Under the pieces are notes generated by a model that worked only from the letters and a program-made list of their open reading frames with translations, ran no database searches and was not told the origin of the DNA. Shown piece by piece: positions 12,501 to 25,332 of a stretch of 64,000 nucleotides of DNA. Source of the DNA: Lactarius indigo (Eukaryota; Basidiomycota; Agaricomycetes; Russulales; Russulaceae). Positions within the stretch are counted from its first letter, which is position 1. Every line of letters starts with the position of its first letter. Location: NCBI GenBank assembly GCA_025766275.1, contig JAFKAC010000006.1, forward strand, positions 1,984,001-2,048,000, given 5' to 3'. Both the position numbers and the translations under genes were made by a program.

Positions 12501-14374
12501 TCGCCACGGTGAATGATGCCCTACTAGTGGAAAGAGAAGCAGCACGGCACATCAAACGAAGTGTTCGGCCGATACAACTGTACTGTACAACACTACACTG
12601 AGGACAGCAGCCACCACTGACATCCCCTTCTGGGCGTCTATTTTAAGGAACATAAGTAAGACGCAGTTCTGATCGGCTTACGGCCTGCCGGCAGGAAGAC
12701 ACGCAGCACCACATCGAATGTGTACAACTGTACTGTATCGCTATTCGCGTTTACCAGAGACCCATTCATTGGTCATGGTCGGGTTTATTGACCTAGGGCC
12801 TCTCGCGCTGGCAGACCCCAACCAGTGCGTGTATCCCCGAATTGCTCAAGTTGGGTGAACCGGAGATTCGATTGATCGATTAATTGGTTCCCCACCACTA
12901 CCACCAGTCGGTGAGAGATAACGCTTAACTGACGGAGATCTTCGGATTGGGGAAGGGAGGGAGGGTTGACGGACCATGGATTGGAGCTGCGAGCGAGCAG
13001 GGGGACGCTGGCGACTAGGCAACGAGGGTTCCGGGAGGTTCTCCTTTCTCCGCGAGGATATTTGTGATCATGGCGTACTGTACGCGCGCTAGCAACGTCA
13101 CTGGTTTACGGCTACAGTGGCAGCACACTCGGCCGTAATTCAGGATGCAAGCGAAAATATCGCGATTAAGCCCTAAGCCCGCACATGTGCAAAACCTCAC
13201 TCATCTGCACTCATTCGCCTCTAGCTTTCATACCGGTCGGCACCGCACCTGAGAACTCTCCCTCGTACGGTATTCGATTCCAGAACCTGTTACACGAGCC
13301 GAACAGGCGACTTCGGGACGAGTGGATTGCGGTGTGGGTGGGATTCCTTGTTTGGGAATCTTGCTGACGAGGCCATATGAGATATCTCCAGTCGCCATGC
13401 TGCCAAGCTGGTCACGGGTGCCTGACGAGCCATCGTGTTGGTCGAATCAAGGATGGGCCAAGTGGCACTGCAGCTTGCCGCGCGAATCGTCTGATGATGC
13501 GATGCGTTGCTTGATTGGTCAATCAATCAGGTGGTCACGGACTGGAAGGAGACCCAAAATATCCACGGCTTTTGCGAAGTATGCATGCGTGTGATTTTCG
13601 TTGAATTGGATAATGATGTACATGAGTATATAGGGGTAGATAGTACGGAGTGCGGTAGGAAGTGTGGATCGTCGTGCCCGAATAGAAACTAGGGAAAAAG
13701 AGAGAATGGAGAAAGGGTATGGGCGCGGGAAACCCGGCGAGGACCTTGATCCGGGTGGCGTTGGGTCGTAGTAAAAACGAATTCTACAGTAATGCACTGG
13801 GAGTATCGAAATACAGTATGTTGCGGTGGGCTGTGGGGCCAAGAAAATGATGGACCTGAGCGGGATTTAACAATGGCGAGAAAAGATAATCAAACCCGAA
13901 GGAGAGAATCGGGTGTGAAAGATGTCGAGTGTGCAATGTGGAGATAACACGCCTGGGGATCGGGAGTAGACCGCGGACCAGTGGGTCAGTAGATCGTTTA
14001 CAGTAGAATGGCAGCCGCAGTGAAGTGGTCAACTGGGCGGTGATGGTGATCGGGATCAAAAAGGGCAGAAGGATGGCCGGATGTGTAATTAAATCAAAGC
14101 AATATGGAAGCACGGTGGAACGATTAGACCAAATAAGGAACCGAGATCCCGGTGACGGAGGCATTAAACACAACAGCCGGCCGTGAAATGGGTCGTTGTC
14201 TCGCACATCCACCCGCTCACCCAACCTCACTCCTCTCTCGCATCGTCCGAGTACTCCATCGGGATGCTATAACCTTCTTCGACTACAACCACCACATTCC
14301 ACATCCTTCACCCACATCCACTCCCTCTACACCCTCCTCTGCTACCCCATTCCACTGCCCCCCCTTCCTCTGCC
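9523..14374. other. gene-poor 4.9-kb region
   Basis: No convincing gene on either strand. It holds poly-A runs (11313-11325), a C/T-rich tract at 12105-12150, and repeated TACTGTA/TACAGTA heptamers (for example near 10870, 11110, 12000, 12313, 12581, 12730, 13079, 13789, 13815 and 14006). A possible exon-like stretch on the plus strand at 11420-11530 reads LSDRKQYLLFRDLPGYTQI but has no supporting context. The last 200 bp are pyrimidine-rich and probably form the promoter/5' UTR of the ankyrin gene. Confidence 0.5.
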
Positions 14375-17359
14375 ATGCCCCACGGCTCCAGATTCCACAA
14401 GGCAGAGGCAAAGTTCAATGTCACTACCGAGTGTAAGTTACCTTCTTTTCAGCATATATGCGATCACTTTTTCACGGGGTGCCCCTTTCAATAGTCCCAC
14501 ATCTCGGTTTACACTCTGCTGCAGTGACCGGCAATATAGGCCTCGCAAAATATGCGCTCTCTCACGGACAACCCATCAACTCAGTGATCGACGGCGTACT
14601 TCCACTCCATGCTGCCTGTTCCGGTGGAAACGATATGGTTGTCAGGTTGTTGATAGACAATGGTGCGGATGTAAACGCCCCAAGGTATGTCTATCTCTAC
14701 TTGGTACTGCAGGACTTTCTCTCCCCCTCTCCCCCAACGCCTCCCTCGTAGCTGTACTCTCAGCGGCTCAAGGCGTCACCCTGGATTACAGTTACACCCT
14801 TACCTTTGTGCCACCCATCTGACCTCGGCGCTGACTCCTCGTCCCTGTGCGCTCCTCCAGATTGTCTCGTCGTTACTCCGATAAGACGCGTTCCCCTTCT
14901 GCTCCCATCATTGGCACAACAGGTTCAACACCTCTTCATTTTGCTGCCGCAAACGGTCATACTCAAGTCGTCCTCACCCTTTCTGCGCCATGGCGCACGT
15001 CCAGACCGCGCCGACAAACGTGGTGTTACCCCTGAACTTCTAGCCAGGCAAAACGGTTGGCTTGCATGCGCTGACGCCATTCGTGACTGGGTCGCAAACA
15101 AAGATCGTGATCTTGTCGAGCGCGAGACCCTTCTCGGCGGCATCCCCCCTGATGACCCCGAGCCCATCTCGCAATGTCGTGAACGCCACGGCTCGTTATG
15201 TGCATGCGAGGGCCCAGAATGCATGACTACACATGTTATGCGTCGTCTAGGCGTCAAGCGCTCGATCGAAAATGCCATGCTTCTCTTCCGTCCAGGCAGC
15301 TCCCTTCAAGATGGTCCCATTACCTTACCGGACTACACTTGGCCACCTCCTGAAACCCTCGATTCTCCTCCTCCCTCCTCCTCTCGCCGCCCTTCATTAC
15401 AGCCCACTGATGAACACCCACCTCCGCGTCGTTCACATAGACGTTCACGTCGCCCCAGCTCCGCAGGAAACGGCGCTGAGCGCAACCACCATTCCCATTC
15501 GCGACGCCTCGGTTCTAAATATTCACTTCTACACATTTTCAGAAAATCAAGCACCGAGGTACTCTCCTCCCACAGCACGCCCGGCGGTGCTACACCCGAC
15601 ATAAGCACGGGTACTGCCACGAGCAACACCACCTCCTCTCCAACATCTCCTCTCTCTTCCTCGCCTTCTGCACTCGCGTTGGGGCTCAGCGGATTAGGGC
15701 CTAGAAGGTAGTCCTTCCGTCCGTCCTGGTATCATCCGTTCCAACGGGGGATCATTTGGTTCGAGCACCAGCATTGGGGGCAGTGTCCCGCCGGTCTCAA
15801 TATCTGTCTCTCGGCCTCCACAACCCTCGCGTTCCCTCCATTCCCGTTCTTCAGAACCAAATGTCTCCTCCGGTTCCGGTGGAAAGAGCCCAGGTCGTGC
15901 ACCGTTCGGTACTAGTCCGGGGCACGATGGTCGCCTCAGTGAGGAGAGCGAGGACGAAGATGAGGACGAAGAGTACGGTGTCGACGCCGTGCGCAGCCGA
16001 ATGATCGCGGGAGACTCATCAACGCAAGACATGGACTTCCCATTCAGCCTCGATGTTCCTGTTGAAGACGAGGCGTCTGAACTCGGCGATGTGCGCGGTC
16101 GTGGCGATTCCCTTAGCACTACCCTATCTGCCACAACTGTGTCCACCGCGAGCCTTCGCACCCCTGCTCCATTGTCTGCAGTGCTCCCTCCGGGTATCGA
16201 AGATGCAAAATCTCATGCGTATATGCACCGACCCCCGCCGCTCACAGGCCTAGATACTTCAAGTGTGTCTTCTTACGCCCAGGCCTGAGGCTCTCGTAGC
16301 ACTTGCGCGAGGGCAGGTCCTGACTGCTCGTGAAGGCGACGATATCCCACTCAGTGCTCGGCTCGCTGCTCTTGGCGAAAGCCTCCAGCTGGAGCGCAAG
16401 TTCAAAGAAGCTGAAGAACTTGGTGGGACGGGTGTACATAGCGCGAATGCGGTGTTACGCATCGAGCGACACGTGAGCGAGAACACGGCTCTTGATTCTA
16501 CCGATGCCGAGCCGTGGGAACATCGTCGACTTCCTAGGCGGGAAGATGCGAAGTGCCAGCGCTAGCGCTGCTGGGAGAACGTCGTTCGATCTGCCACCCT
16601 CGCGACGGTCGACATCTGGGGTGGGCTCCACAGGGCCGGATAGAAATTTCAGCGCGGATTACAAAGTGGGAATGTCTTGGAGAGGGCGGGTGCGCCATCC
16701 ACATACAAGTGAAATTTTACCTAAATCTGGTGATGGTGAGTTTAATCTCGGTTCAACTATGATCATGTGTGCTCATGCTACCATCACATAGGTCTCCTCG
16801 TTCCTCCGTCTGATCAAGATGTACACGAGAATCGCCATCGTTCACGGTCAGCCTGCACCAACGTGGTCAGAGAGTGAAGGGCCTCGCAGGTCCACCGAGG
16901 CCCGTTCCGTCCGCACGCCGATCCAATCACCAGCGACCTGCACGGGCGCCATCCTTAGAGAATCTCAGCGATGCCGACGCTAGTCCTCCAATCCCTTCTG
17001 CCATCATCCTCAAGTCCGCACCCGTTGTAACCGCGTCTCCACCACCCTTCCGTTCGCGCACCCCTGATCCTGATTACGTACGAGGTGCGCCACTAAGCCG
17101 CGTGGTCACTGAGCCAATGCAAGACTCCACGTTGTTCAACTATGTGGCACCATCACCTGTTGATGTCGTTGCGCGCCGTGGCAACGAGCGCGCACAAGCA
17201 GTGTCACGTGCTAACAAGCTAGCGAAAATGGGCTTTACGCCCGAGTCCAAAGTGTTATCTACTGGAACTCCCACACCGCCGAATCACGGACATGGGCATG
17301 GTCACGGGCATAAGTTTGGTATTCGGTCTCTGGTCCAGTCTCTCAAGGGTAAATCCTAA
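14375..17359 (+). CDS. Ankyrin-repeat protein with long disordered tail, frame-broken
   Basis: The start MPHGSRFHKAEAKF is followed by an intron (14435 to about 14493) and ankyrin repeats: LHSAAVTGNIGLAKYALSHG, LPLHAACSGGNDMVVRLLIDNGADVNAPR, and after a second intron TPLHFAAANGHTQVVLTL/LRHGARPDRADKRGVTPELLA. A Cys-bearing segment follows (CRERHGSLCACEGPECMTTHVM), then a long Ser/Pro-rich region, an acidic run (EESEDEDEDEEYG), LAALGESLQLERKFKEAEEL, and a His-Gly repeat (HGHGHGHGHKFG) near the end IRSLVQSLKGKS. Such proteins are usually scaffolds; function unknown. Single-base breaks occur near 14981, 15700, 16286, about 16505 and about 16870, with well-conserved frames between them. They point to sequence errors or a recent loss. 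Confidence 0.65.
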
Positions 17360-19988
17360 CTAACTCTGGGCACGCGTTCTGTCTCCTGCAATTCGTGTTT
17401 TATGTATTTTTTTTTTCTACCCATCTACATCCCATGGCGCCTCAGCACGCCCATCCAACCATCATCCTTTGCCATGTTACATCACATTACTTTGTTTCCA
17501 ATACGTACCTTGCAAACCATCCTATGTGTCGTGTCTCTTCGCTTGTGTCTGTTCTATCCCCACAGCTCGCGTCTTTTTTACGTCACTCTTCCTGTCGTCT
17601 CTTCTTATCCATCGTCCCTTGTTGTCGACGTGTCACCCACACCACTGCTGTATTTTCTCCCCAACTTTCTCCCCCTTCCTTTTCTTTTCCATGTACATCG
17701 TCGTCGTTTCACCTGCGCCCCCCGTTCCCACTGGCACTTCTCCCCACCTGTTTTATTAGCCCTTTTTTTCTGCTGTGCATGAAATGGGTTGTATGTACTA
17801 CATTGTATGCTGAGTTGTTGAGTTGGAAAGGGACAAAGGTAGAAAAAGGAATCTTTCACTGTGTTGCGTGTGCTTTAGGAAGGTGTTCAGGTTCCTAAGT
17901 AGGGATGGAACAGGTCTGTATCGTTTGGTTGTCTAAGTTACTTGAATACAGACGCTCTGCTGTCAGGTCACTGAAAACTGCTATCGATTGCCAGGCCCTA
18001 TTTTGAAGGGTTGTGAATTCAACATAAGACACAGACTTCCCATCAAGACTACTGAGATCAATTTAGAAAGAAAAAAACTCCCAATGATGTGATATTGCGA
18101 GTAAAAAGTACGAGCACAGGGGTACAACTCAGAGGGAAGGATGAAGAGATCACGAAGGGGATCACACAGCATCGCGAGTCGAGATCGAGGGATTGTAAAT
18201 TCGAATTGATGAGATGGTTGCATCACTTGTTGCTGTGTTCTCCTTCGGGAAAATTCCGGCACTCTGGGTCGTTAGGGGGAAGAGGGAAGGCGTCAATGTG
18301 TAATTTGACTTTTTGGTCCTTCCTATCTCTGTCAATGCCGAAGGAGCTGAGAACATATTTACTATCATAGGGGCGGTACAGTGCAGGCAGTACTGTACAT
18401 ACAGTACTGCTAGCGTAACCCACTAGAAGGTCGTCGTGAAGGTCGTCGTGTTTCAGTTTCTAGTTGGCGGGTAAACGATAGAACCCAAATGTACTCAGGC
18501 CCCACTTTTTTTGGTTTACTTTTGAAGCATCGAGCGAGGCAAAATTACAGTAACGGACTGAGCTTGGTCTGTTCCGAACACTAGTGTTACTGTTGTAGTC
18601 TGTATGTCCTGCTGTATATCTCCTCAGGTGACGGTCTACCTACAGTAAGATACACTGACATACCTACAAAGCTATTACTAAAGAGCAGTCCTGTGCTATG
18701 TCAGGACACCTCAAATCCAGATTACTCAGGTTACAAAGATAGCTGGCGTACAGAGTAGACCCCATCAACATAGTACTGTAAGCTCGACCATACTGTATTT
18801 ATTGCGCAGTGCGTTTGGGTCTCAGATCATCGTTTCTGTCAGTTTCGAAATGGAAGCGCAATGGGGGGTGTTTAAGCTTGCGCCACTATGGCCACTCGGT
18901 GCGGTGCCCATCTGATGCTGGCGCAGGACGCGCTGCCCGGGGGTATTCATATTGGGATCATGTTGGGTTTTGGTCCGGTGGAGTACTTGGGCCCGGGATA
19001 CCCGAGCCCGAGGGGAGGTGGCGGTTCTCGGGTCGGTCTGTTCCGATGATACAGTACACGCGTTTCTCGTTTTCTCGGCTTCGCCCTCGGTGCACGCAGG
19101 AAGTAGTTCAGAGCCGCCCTCACGGAAGTATGATTGATTATTCCTAGGCACGCTCGCTGATTGTGAAACAGCCGACGCGGCCGTTTTTCGATGTCGATCT
19201 CTGACAGTGTGAGTGTTCGGTTTTTGTTTTGAGAAGGTTCGGTAAGAAACACCCATGTGGGATCGTCGAGTCAATCTGCGGAACTTGGATAGCGGCGCAT
19301 CAAGGGAGCGCTCGACGCGTCCCACAGGCTCGCTGAGAACGAGGGTATCGTCCTGTTCTGGGAGCTTAGATCTTAGATGGCGAGCTGGACCATGACCGTC
19401 CCGGTCATGGAGGGCAGAGGTGGACATCAGTCTTGGCTGAAGTCCTTTGCGCGACACGGTCGTGCTCGCTGCTTCCTCTGTCCTCGAGTTTAGTTCCCTA
19501 ATGCACACAAATCCCTCCAACCTTCCAACCTTTACGGCTCTCTGGCCTCGGGGCTTCTCCTCAACCTCCGAGACACGCACGCTGACCTCTCCCTTACCAT
19601 CATCTAATCGATTTGGTCTCTGTGCTGCCCACTCTTGTCGCTATTCCCTTGACAGCTTTGTGAGCCCCCCCCCCCATCTCGTCGAGACGGCATGCCACAA
19701 AACTGCTATTGAAACGCAGTTCCAGACGGGACGATCGGCCTCCACATTCTACTCAACCCCTAGTGTGAGACTTAGCTCCCATACGTCATTGTCGATCTGC
19801 GTCTGCGTCCGCATCTCTGTCTCAATCGCATTTCCTATTTTTGTTTCTCTCACTACCCTACGCTTCCCTTTGGGTCGACAGCTATCACGCCACGTTTTTG
19901 CAGTTCCGATGATTTCAGCTCTCTGAGAATCACTTCACCTCGCGAGCTCATTGCGTCGTAGAAACCATCTCGCCGACCTCCTGTAATC
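17360..19988. other. intergenic, 2.6 kb
   Basis: The first 500 bp are pyrimidine-rich and look like 3' UTR of the ankyrin gene. The middle holds several TACTGTA-type motifs (18390-18410, 18549, 18640, 18778, 18790, 19053). The last 100 bp share sequence with the leader of the second S53 gene (23165-23262). No gene recognised. Confidence 0.5.
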
Positions 19989-21870
19989 ATGCATTATCAT
20001 TGCATCTTTGAGCTCTCCGTCCTTGCCACTGTTCTCCTTGACGACCTTGCTCAGCCCCTCTCACCACATTGGGACGACATGTACATCAAGCACTCCTGGG
20101 ACACCGGGAGGCCATGGGCCGCCCGCCTTCTGGTACCACAATCGACTCCTACATTTCTCTCAAGCCCAAGCATAGGGTCAGTGAACCCGGGCATCCAAGG
20201 TACGGCCACCACCACTCCTCCCTTCATGCGTGTTCTCACAAGTGCCACCGCTCCGATGCAGATATGGCGCGCGCTTGTCCAAGGAACAAGTGACTGAGCT
20301 CGTCGCGCCGGGTCCAGAGATGCTCGAGCTCGTAATTCCTGGCACGAACACCACGGCATATCCTCCTCGTTTGTCGCTACAACTTACGGCGGCAGTACAT
20401 TGACACTCAAAGGCATGACCGTGGCACGAGCCAACACTCTCCTTGGCGCGTCATACCAGCCCTACAGGCACGTCGAGAGGGGCGAGATCATTGTCCGCAC
20501 CGTCGGTTATCCGCTTTCCGCGGCGCTGCACAGGCACGCCTTGAATGTGATGCCGACGACGTCCTTTGTCTCCCCACGTACGCAACGGAAGACAACCGCG
20601 GAATCGCTCTGGCAAGGCAGTGAAGTCGGCATCGGGAGAGCCGGTGGTATAAACGTCAACTACGTCATTCCGGAGTTCCTGTACGACACGGAAGCATAGT
20701 GGAAGCATCGTGATATATACCCGGTGCGACGGACCGTAATACCCTTGGGTTTGTGGCGCTTCTTGGTGAATATCCGAGCCCGGCAGACCTGACGGCGTTC
20801 ATACAAATATACCGTTCCGAAGCGGATGATGCGGCGTTCACCGTCATACGGGCCAACGACGGGGTGTACAACCCGACCCGGCCACATGGAGAGGTCAACA
20901 TGGACATCCAATACGCTGAGGCCATGGCGTATCCGACCCCTCACATCTTCTACAGCACCTGTCAAGGGGCGTCGGGCACCGATGACTATTTGGTCTCCTT
21001 TCTCGAATATATCGTCGACCAGGAGGACAACCCTCAGACCATCAGCATATTGTACGAGCGCCTTGGCTTCATCAGGTTCATGCCGCAACCTGTACGCGTG
21101 GCGATTTTTCTCGGATGGGATCGGTGTGCCACTGCGCGTCCAGGACACTCACCGCTTCGCCACGCTTTTGCAGGTCCCTGTGTCACCGTCGTCGGCGGAA
21201 CGACGGGCTACGAGCCGGAGGTCGCAGCGTATTTCTCTGGCGGCGGCTTTTCGAACTACATTGAGCGCCCCCATTACCAGAAGCAGGCCTGTGACCGCCT
21301 TCCTCGGGAACCAGTACCAAGGCCTTTACAAGTGCGTCCGCATCTATGACTTGGTCTGGAAACCCATTCATAATTTGTACTTGGTCTTGGCCGCGGCATT
21401 CTCGGCATCGCCGCGCAGGCCAGCAGATTCCGGGTCCTCTCCAACGGGGACGAGATAGTGGAGAGTGGCATAAGCGCCGCGGTTGTGTCCTTCTCCTCCT
21501 ATTTGGGTCGTCCGTCCTTGAGCACCCAATTGATCACCAATCCATGGGTTGTGGTAGGAATAATCAATATCGCTGCCTCAATGACTGGCTAGTTTCGAGA
21601 GGGCTGGCCCCCGCTCGGCTTCCTCAAACCCTTGGCTTTACGGAGGCGGCTTCTTAGTCCTCAATGACATCACAGAGGGCTCGAATCCGGGCTGCGGCAC
21701 AGATGGATTCTCCTCCGTCAATGGGTGGGGTACTGTGAGTTCCACTGGACTTGTTACTTCGCTTTTGAAGTCGGGTGATGGTCGCGGGTCTTGGAACCCC
21801 CAACTTCGGAAAAATGGTGGAGATACTAATGTTGGAAAGGAGAATTGCACCACCAGAAGGCGTTGATCGA
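19989..21870 (+). pseudogene. S53 sedolisin-type protease, decayed tandem copy
   Basis: Homologous throughout to the protease at 23263-25332, including the leader. It starts MHYHCIFELSVLAT and contains recognisable prodomain (TLKGMTVARANTLLGASYQ) and catalytic domain pieces: EVNMDIQYAEAMAYPTP, which keeps the Glu and Asp of the Ser-Glu-Asp triad, and VTVVGGTTGYEPEVAAYFSGGGFSNY. A prodomain segment of about 18 residues is missing. A larger deletion after QTISI removes the block that carries the oxyanion-hole Asp (SSGNDG in copy 2). The nucleophile motif GGTSVAAP is reduced to something like ESGISAAVVS near 21465-21490. Several stops and frame shifts confirm loss of function. Confidence 0.85.
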
Positions 21871-23262
21871 GGGATCATATGAGATCGATCGTGGATAATA
21901 GAAAGGCTTTCGCATTACGTCAATGCAAAGTGTCGAGGTACTGTACAGTTGCTGTGTTATGGCCCTTACGGACACTGACCTAATGTAGAACTGTGGAGTA
22001 ATAAACTGAAGAACACCCGAGCTACACTTGTCCTGATTGAGAACACTTGTCGTCGCACAGACTCTATCTCGGTTTGCCTCCGCTCACTGGCAGCCCAAAA
22101 GCTTGTCGGTACAAGACTCAGAGTTGGTGATTTGAATAGTAGATCTTACTTTTCCAAACTGACCAACAACCTTCTCGGGATAGCACCTTGGATAGCACCA
22201 AACATATGTCATGAGATGGTCACTCAACATAAAGTTAATAAGGTTGAGACTGGCAACCGGATACTCAAATGTGGACCATCTAGGAAGCCCAAAGCCATCT
22301 TGAGTACCCCTATATTTATTCTCCTGCCACTGGAAGTCACGGATGCACCTGAGACACGTCTTAGGATATCATTGTAAATTGCGCTGCGCGTGTCCGGTCC
22401 GGGTCTACGGCCCCGCACCCCGGGGTACAAATTATTCAAAAAAAAAACTCAAATGTGGCCCAACTTGTTATGCCGTGGTGCATGATGCATGATGCCCCAT
22501 AGATCTGAACCTCACCCTATCTAGGACTCGAGGGTCCGATATTGAGATATTGAGATGCAGGAGAACTTGTATCCACGAGATCTGCATGAGACTGTAGTGC
22601 CAGGTACACCAGGAGGGGCCGCTAGTACCGCTACATATTTTTGCACCCCAAAGTGCACACTCATTACTGTAATGAAATGAGCGAAAAGAACGCAATGCCG
22701 TCCAACTTCTTAGGCCTTAGGTCTTGTGTATTCAAAGTCACGAGATTGCAGTAATTAGGTGCCATGGCTCATTCTACCTCGGACTCGGATCAGCGTGAAT
22801 AGGAAGGTTGTCCTGGACCCTAGAACAGCACCGCCACGCTGGCAATAAGTGCTCGCCAACAAAAATTTGCCAGCGGTCGGCCCGCCCGGATTTTTCATTG
22901 GCATCTAGGCGCTGATCCTAGCCCACCGAGCCTAAGCGATCACGCACCCTTGACCTAGCACACTTGCTCGGGATATAGCCCACGTAGTGTGAAACTTCAC
23001 CGAGCTTCACCCCTGCCCAATCCCGTCCAGTTCATGGTCGTGTTACTCGTGTACTGTTCACCACAGCCTAGAGCAGCCCCGGGCAACCCCGGACCTCGGA
23101 CCTCGGTTGTGTTCGCTTTCACCAGATCTAGGGTTCTGCTCTCGCGCAATAATGGATCATAAAAAGCTCGCACATCGTTCCAACAATTTCGGCAATTTGG
23201 ACTCCAGCCCACCTCACAAACTCATTGAATCGCAGACGACATCTCACCGACCTCTCGTAACT
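21871..23262. other. intergenic between tandem S53 copies
   Basis: No gene recognised. It contains a weak A-tailed repeat copy (22380-22450), short direct AT repeats near 22530-22550, and the promoter and leader of the second protease gene. Confidence 0.5.
22380..22450 (+). repeat. A-tailed dispersed repeat, weak third copy
   Basis: Partial similarity to the two copies above around the CCCCGGG and ATTCAAAAAAAAAA parts; assignment is tentative. Confidence 0.3.
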
Positions 23263-25332
23263 ATGCGCTACCATTGTATATTTGTGCTCTCCATCCTCGC
23301 TACTAGTCTCCTTGGCAGTTTTGCGAAGTCCCTCTCACCACCTTGGAACGACACGCACACCAAGCACTCCTGGGATGCCGTCCCGAAGAACTGGGAGTCC
23401 CTGGGCCGGCCGCCTTCTGGCACCACAATCAACCTTTACATTGCTCTCAAGTCTCGCCGTGAGAACGCCTTGGTCGACACGCTCTACAAGGTCAGTAAAC
23501 CCGGGCATCCAAGGTACGGCCACCACCCCTATTAACACATGTTCTCACGAATGCCACTACGATGTAGATATGGTGCACACCTAACTAAAGAACAGGTGGC
23601 TGAACTTATCGCACCGCGTTCAGAGACGCTCGAGCTCGTAAATTCCTGGCTCGAACATCACGGCATATCCTCCTCGTCCGTTTCTATGACGCACGGCGGC
23701 AATACACTAGTGCTCAAAGGCGTGTCCGTGACCCAAGCCAACGCACTCCTCGGTGCATCGTACCAGCTCTACAGGCACGTCGAGAGGGGCGAGACCGTTG
23801 TCCGCACTGTCGGCTATTCGCTTCCTGGGGCGCTGCACAGGCACGTGTTGACTGTGGCGCCTACGACGTCATTTGTCTCCTCGCCGCGGCGTGCACGATG
23901 GCAGGCACCGCGGAATCACTCTGGCGAGGTAATATCGGGGTTAGTGGAGTCGACATCGGGAGAGCCCGCGACGATGCTATCGAGCCGCGAAAAAAAAGTC
24001 AATTACGTCACGCCGGCGTTCCTGCAGTCGCTGTACGACACGGCGGCCTATACACCCAATACCCAGGGCGAGAACGTGCTCGGGATTGTGGGAATGTTAG
24101 GGGATTATCCGAGCGAGGAAGACCTGGGAATGTTCATGAGCAAATACTGCACCTTATTAGATGATGCGACGTACAAGGTCGTTGAGGTCAACGACGGGGG
24201 GTACGACCCGACCCACCCACATGAAGAGGCAAACATGGACATCCAGTATGCTGCGGCCATGGCGTATCCGACCCCTATCATATTCTACAGCACCGGAATG
24301 GGGCCAGATGAGGACTATTACATCTCCTGGCTCGAATATATCCTCGCCCAGGAGTTCATCCCTCAGACGATCAGCATATCGTACGGCATCGAAGAAAAAT
24401 ACATATCGAGGGAGTATGCAATATGGGTGTGCGACCAGTTCGCGAAGCTCGGTGCGCGTGGCGTCAGCGTCCTCGTCTCGAGTGGCAACGACGGCATCGG
24501 CGACGGGAACTGCCTATCGAAGTACGGCCTCCGGTTCGAACCCAGGTTTCCCGCAACCTGTACGTGTGGCAATTTTTTTTCTCGGATTGGACATAGTACA
24601 CGAGCGCGCGGGACCAGAACACTCACCGCATCGTCACGCTATTGCAGGTCCCTATGTCACCGTTGTCGGCGGAACGACGGGCTTCGACCCGGAGGTCGCA
24701 GCGGAGTTCTCCGGCGGCGGCTTCTCTGACTACTTTGAACGCCCCCCTTTCCAGAAGGAGGTCGTGCCCGCCTTCCTCAACAGTCTCGGGGGGCCGGTAT
24801 CGCGGCTTTTACAAGTACGTTCGCTTCTGTGATCTGGTCCAACCCGCTCGTAATCTGTACTTGGTGCAGTGCTTCTGGCCGCGGCATTCCCGACGTCGCT
24901 GCGCAGGCCGACAAATTCCGGATCTTTTTCAAGGGCAATGAGCAAGTTGAGGGTGGCACAAGTGTAGCGGCGCCTGTGAGTTTCTCTCTTCCCACCTCTT
25001 ATTCGGGTCATCCTGTCCTTGACCGCCGATCTACAGGTCATGGCGGGCGTAATCTCGCTGCTTAATGACTGGCGGGTTTTGACAGGTCAGGACCCTCTCG
25101 GCTTCCTCAACCCTTGGCTTTACGAAAGGGGCTTCGAGGGTCTCACTGACATTACAGAGGGCTCGAATCCGGGCTGCAACCTGGATGGATTCTCTGCCAT
25201 CGTCGGATGGGATCCTGTGCGTTCTATCAGACTTGTTACTTCTTCAATTTCTACGTTGGATGACCCTGGGCTCCGCAGGTAACGGGTCTCGGAACGCCTA
25301 GCTTCCGCAGCATGTTTGACCAGCTACCTTGA
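23263..25332 (+). CDS. S53 sedolisin (tripeptidyl-peptidase-like) secreted protease
   Basis: An acid serine-carboxyl protease of the sedolisin family, secreted with an inhibitory prodomain. Exons: 23263-23513, 23568-24559, 24648-24814, 24870-24975, 25037-25216 and 25279-25332. A signal peptide (MRYHCIFVLSILATSLLGSF) precedes the pro-kumamolisin domain (HPRYGAHLTKEQVAEL). Catalytic residues are in EEANMDIQYA (Glu, Asp), SSGNDGIG (oxyanion Asp) and GGTSVAAP (Ser). SGGGFSDYF, GFYNASGRGIPDVAAQA and the calcium-site GWDPVTGLGTPSF are all present, and the protein ends MFDQLP. The only defect is an extra G in a six-G run at 24788-24793 (LNSLG-GRYRGFY), possibly a homopolymer error. The tandem neighbour is a decayed paralogue. 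Confidence 0.88.

Noticed and set aside
13784..14230. 148-codon minus-strand hydrophobic frame
   Set aside because: Antisense of the pyrimidine-rich promoter of the ankyrin gene; no domain or homologue is recognised.
17395..17898. 167-codon plus-strand frame rich in Ser, Pro, Phe, Leu
   Set aside because: It is the reading of a pyrimidine-rich 3' flank; overlapping frames are equally open and there is no start context or domain.
18822..19580. 252-codon minus-strand frame
   Set aside because: Long, but low-information Arg/Thr/Ser composition, no motif, and it lies in the duplicated flank of the protease genes.
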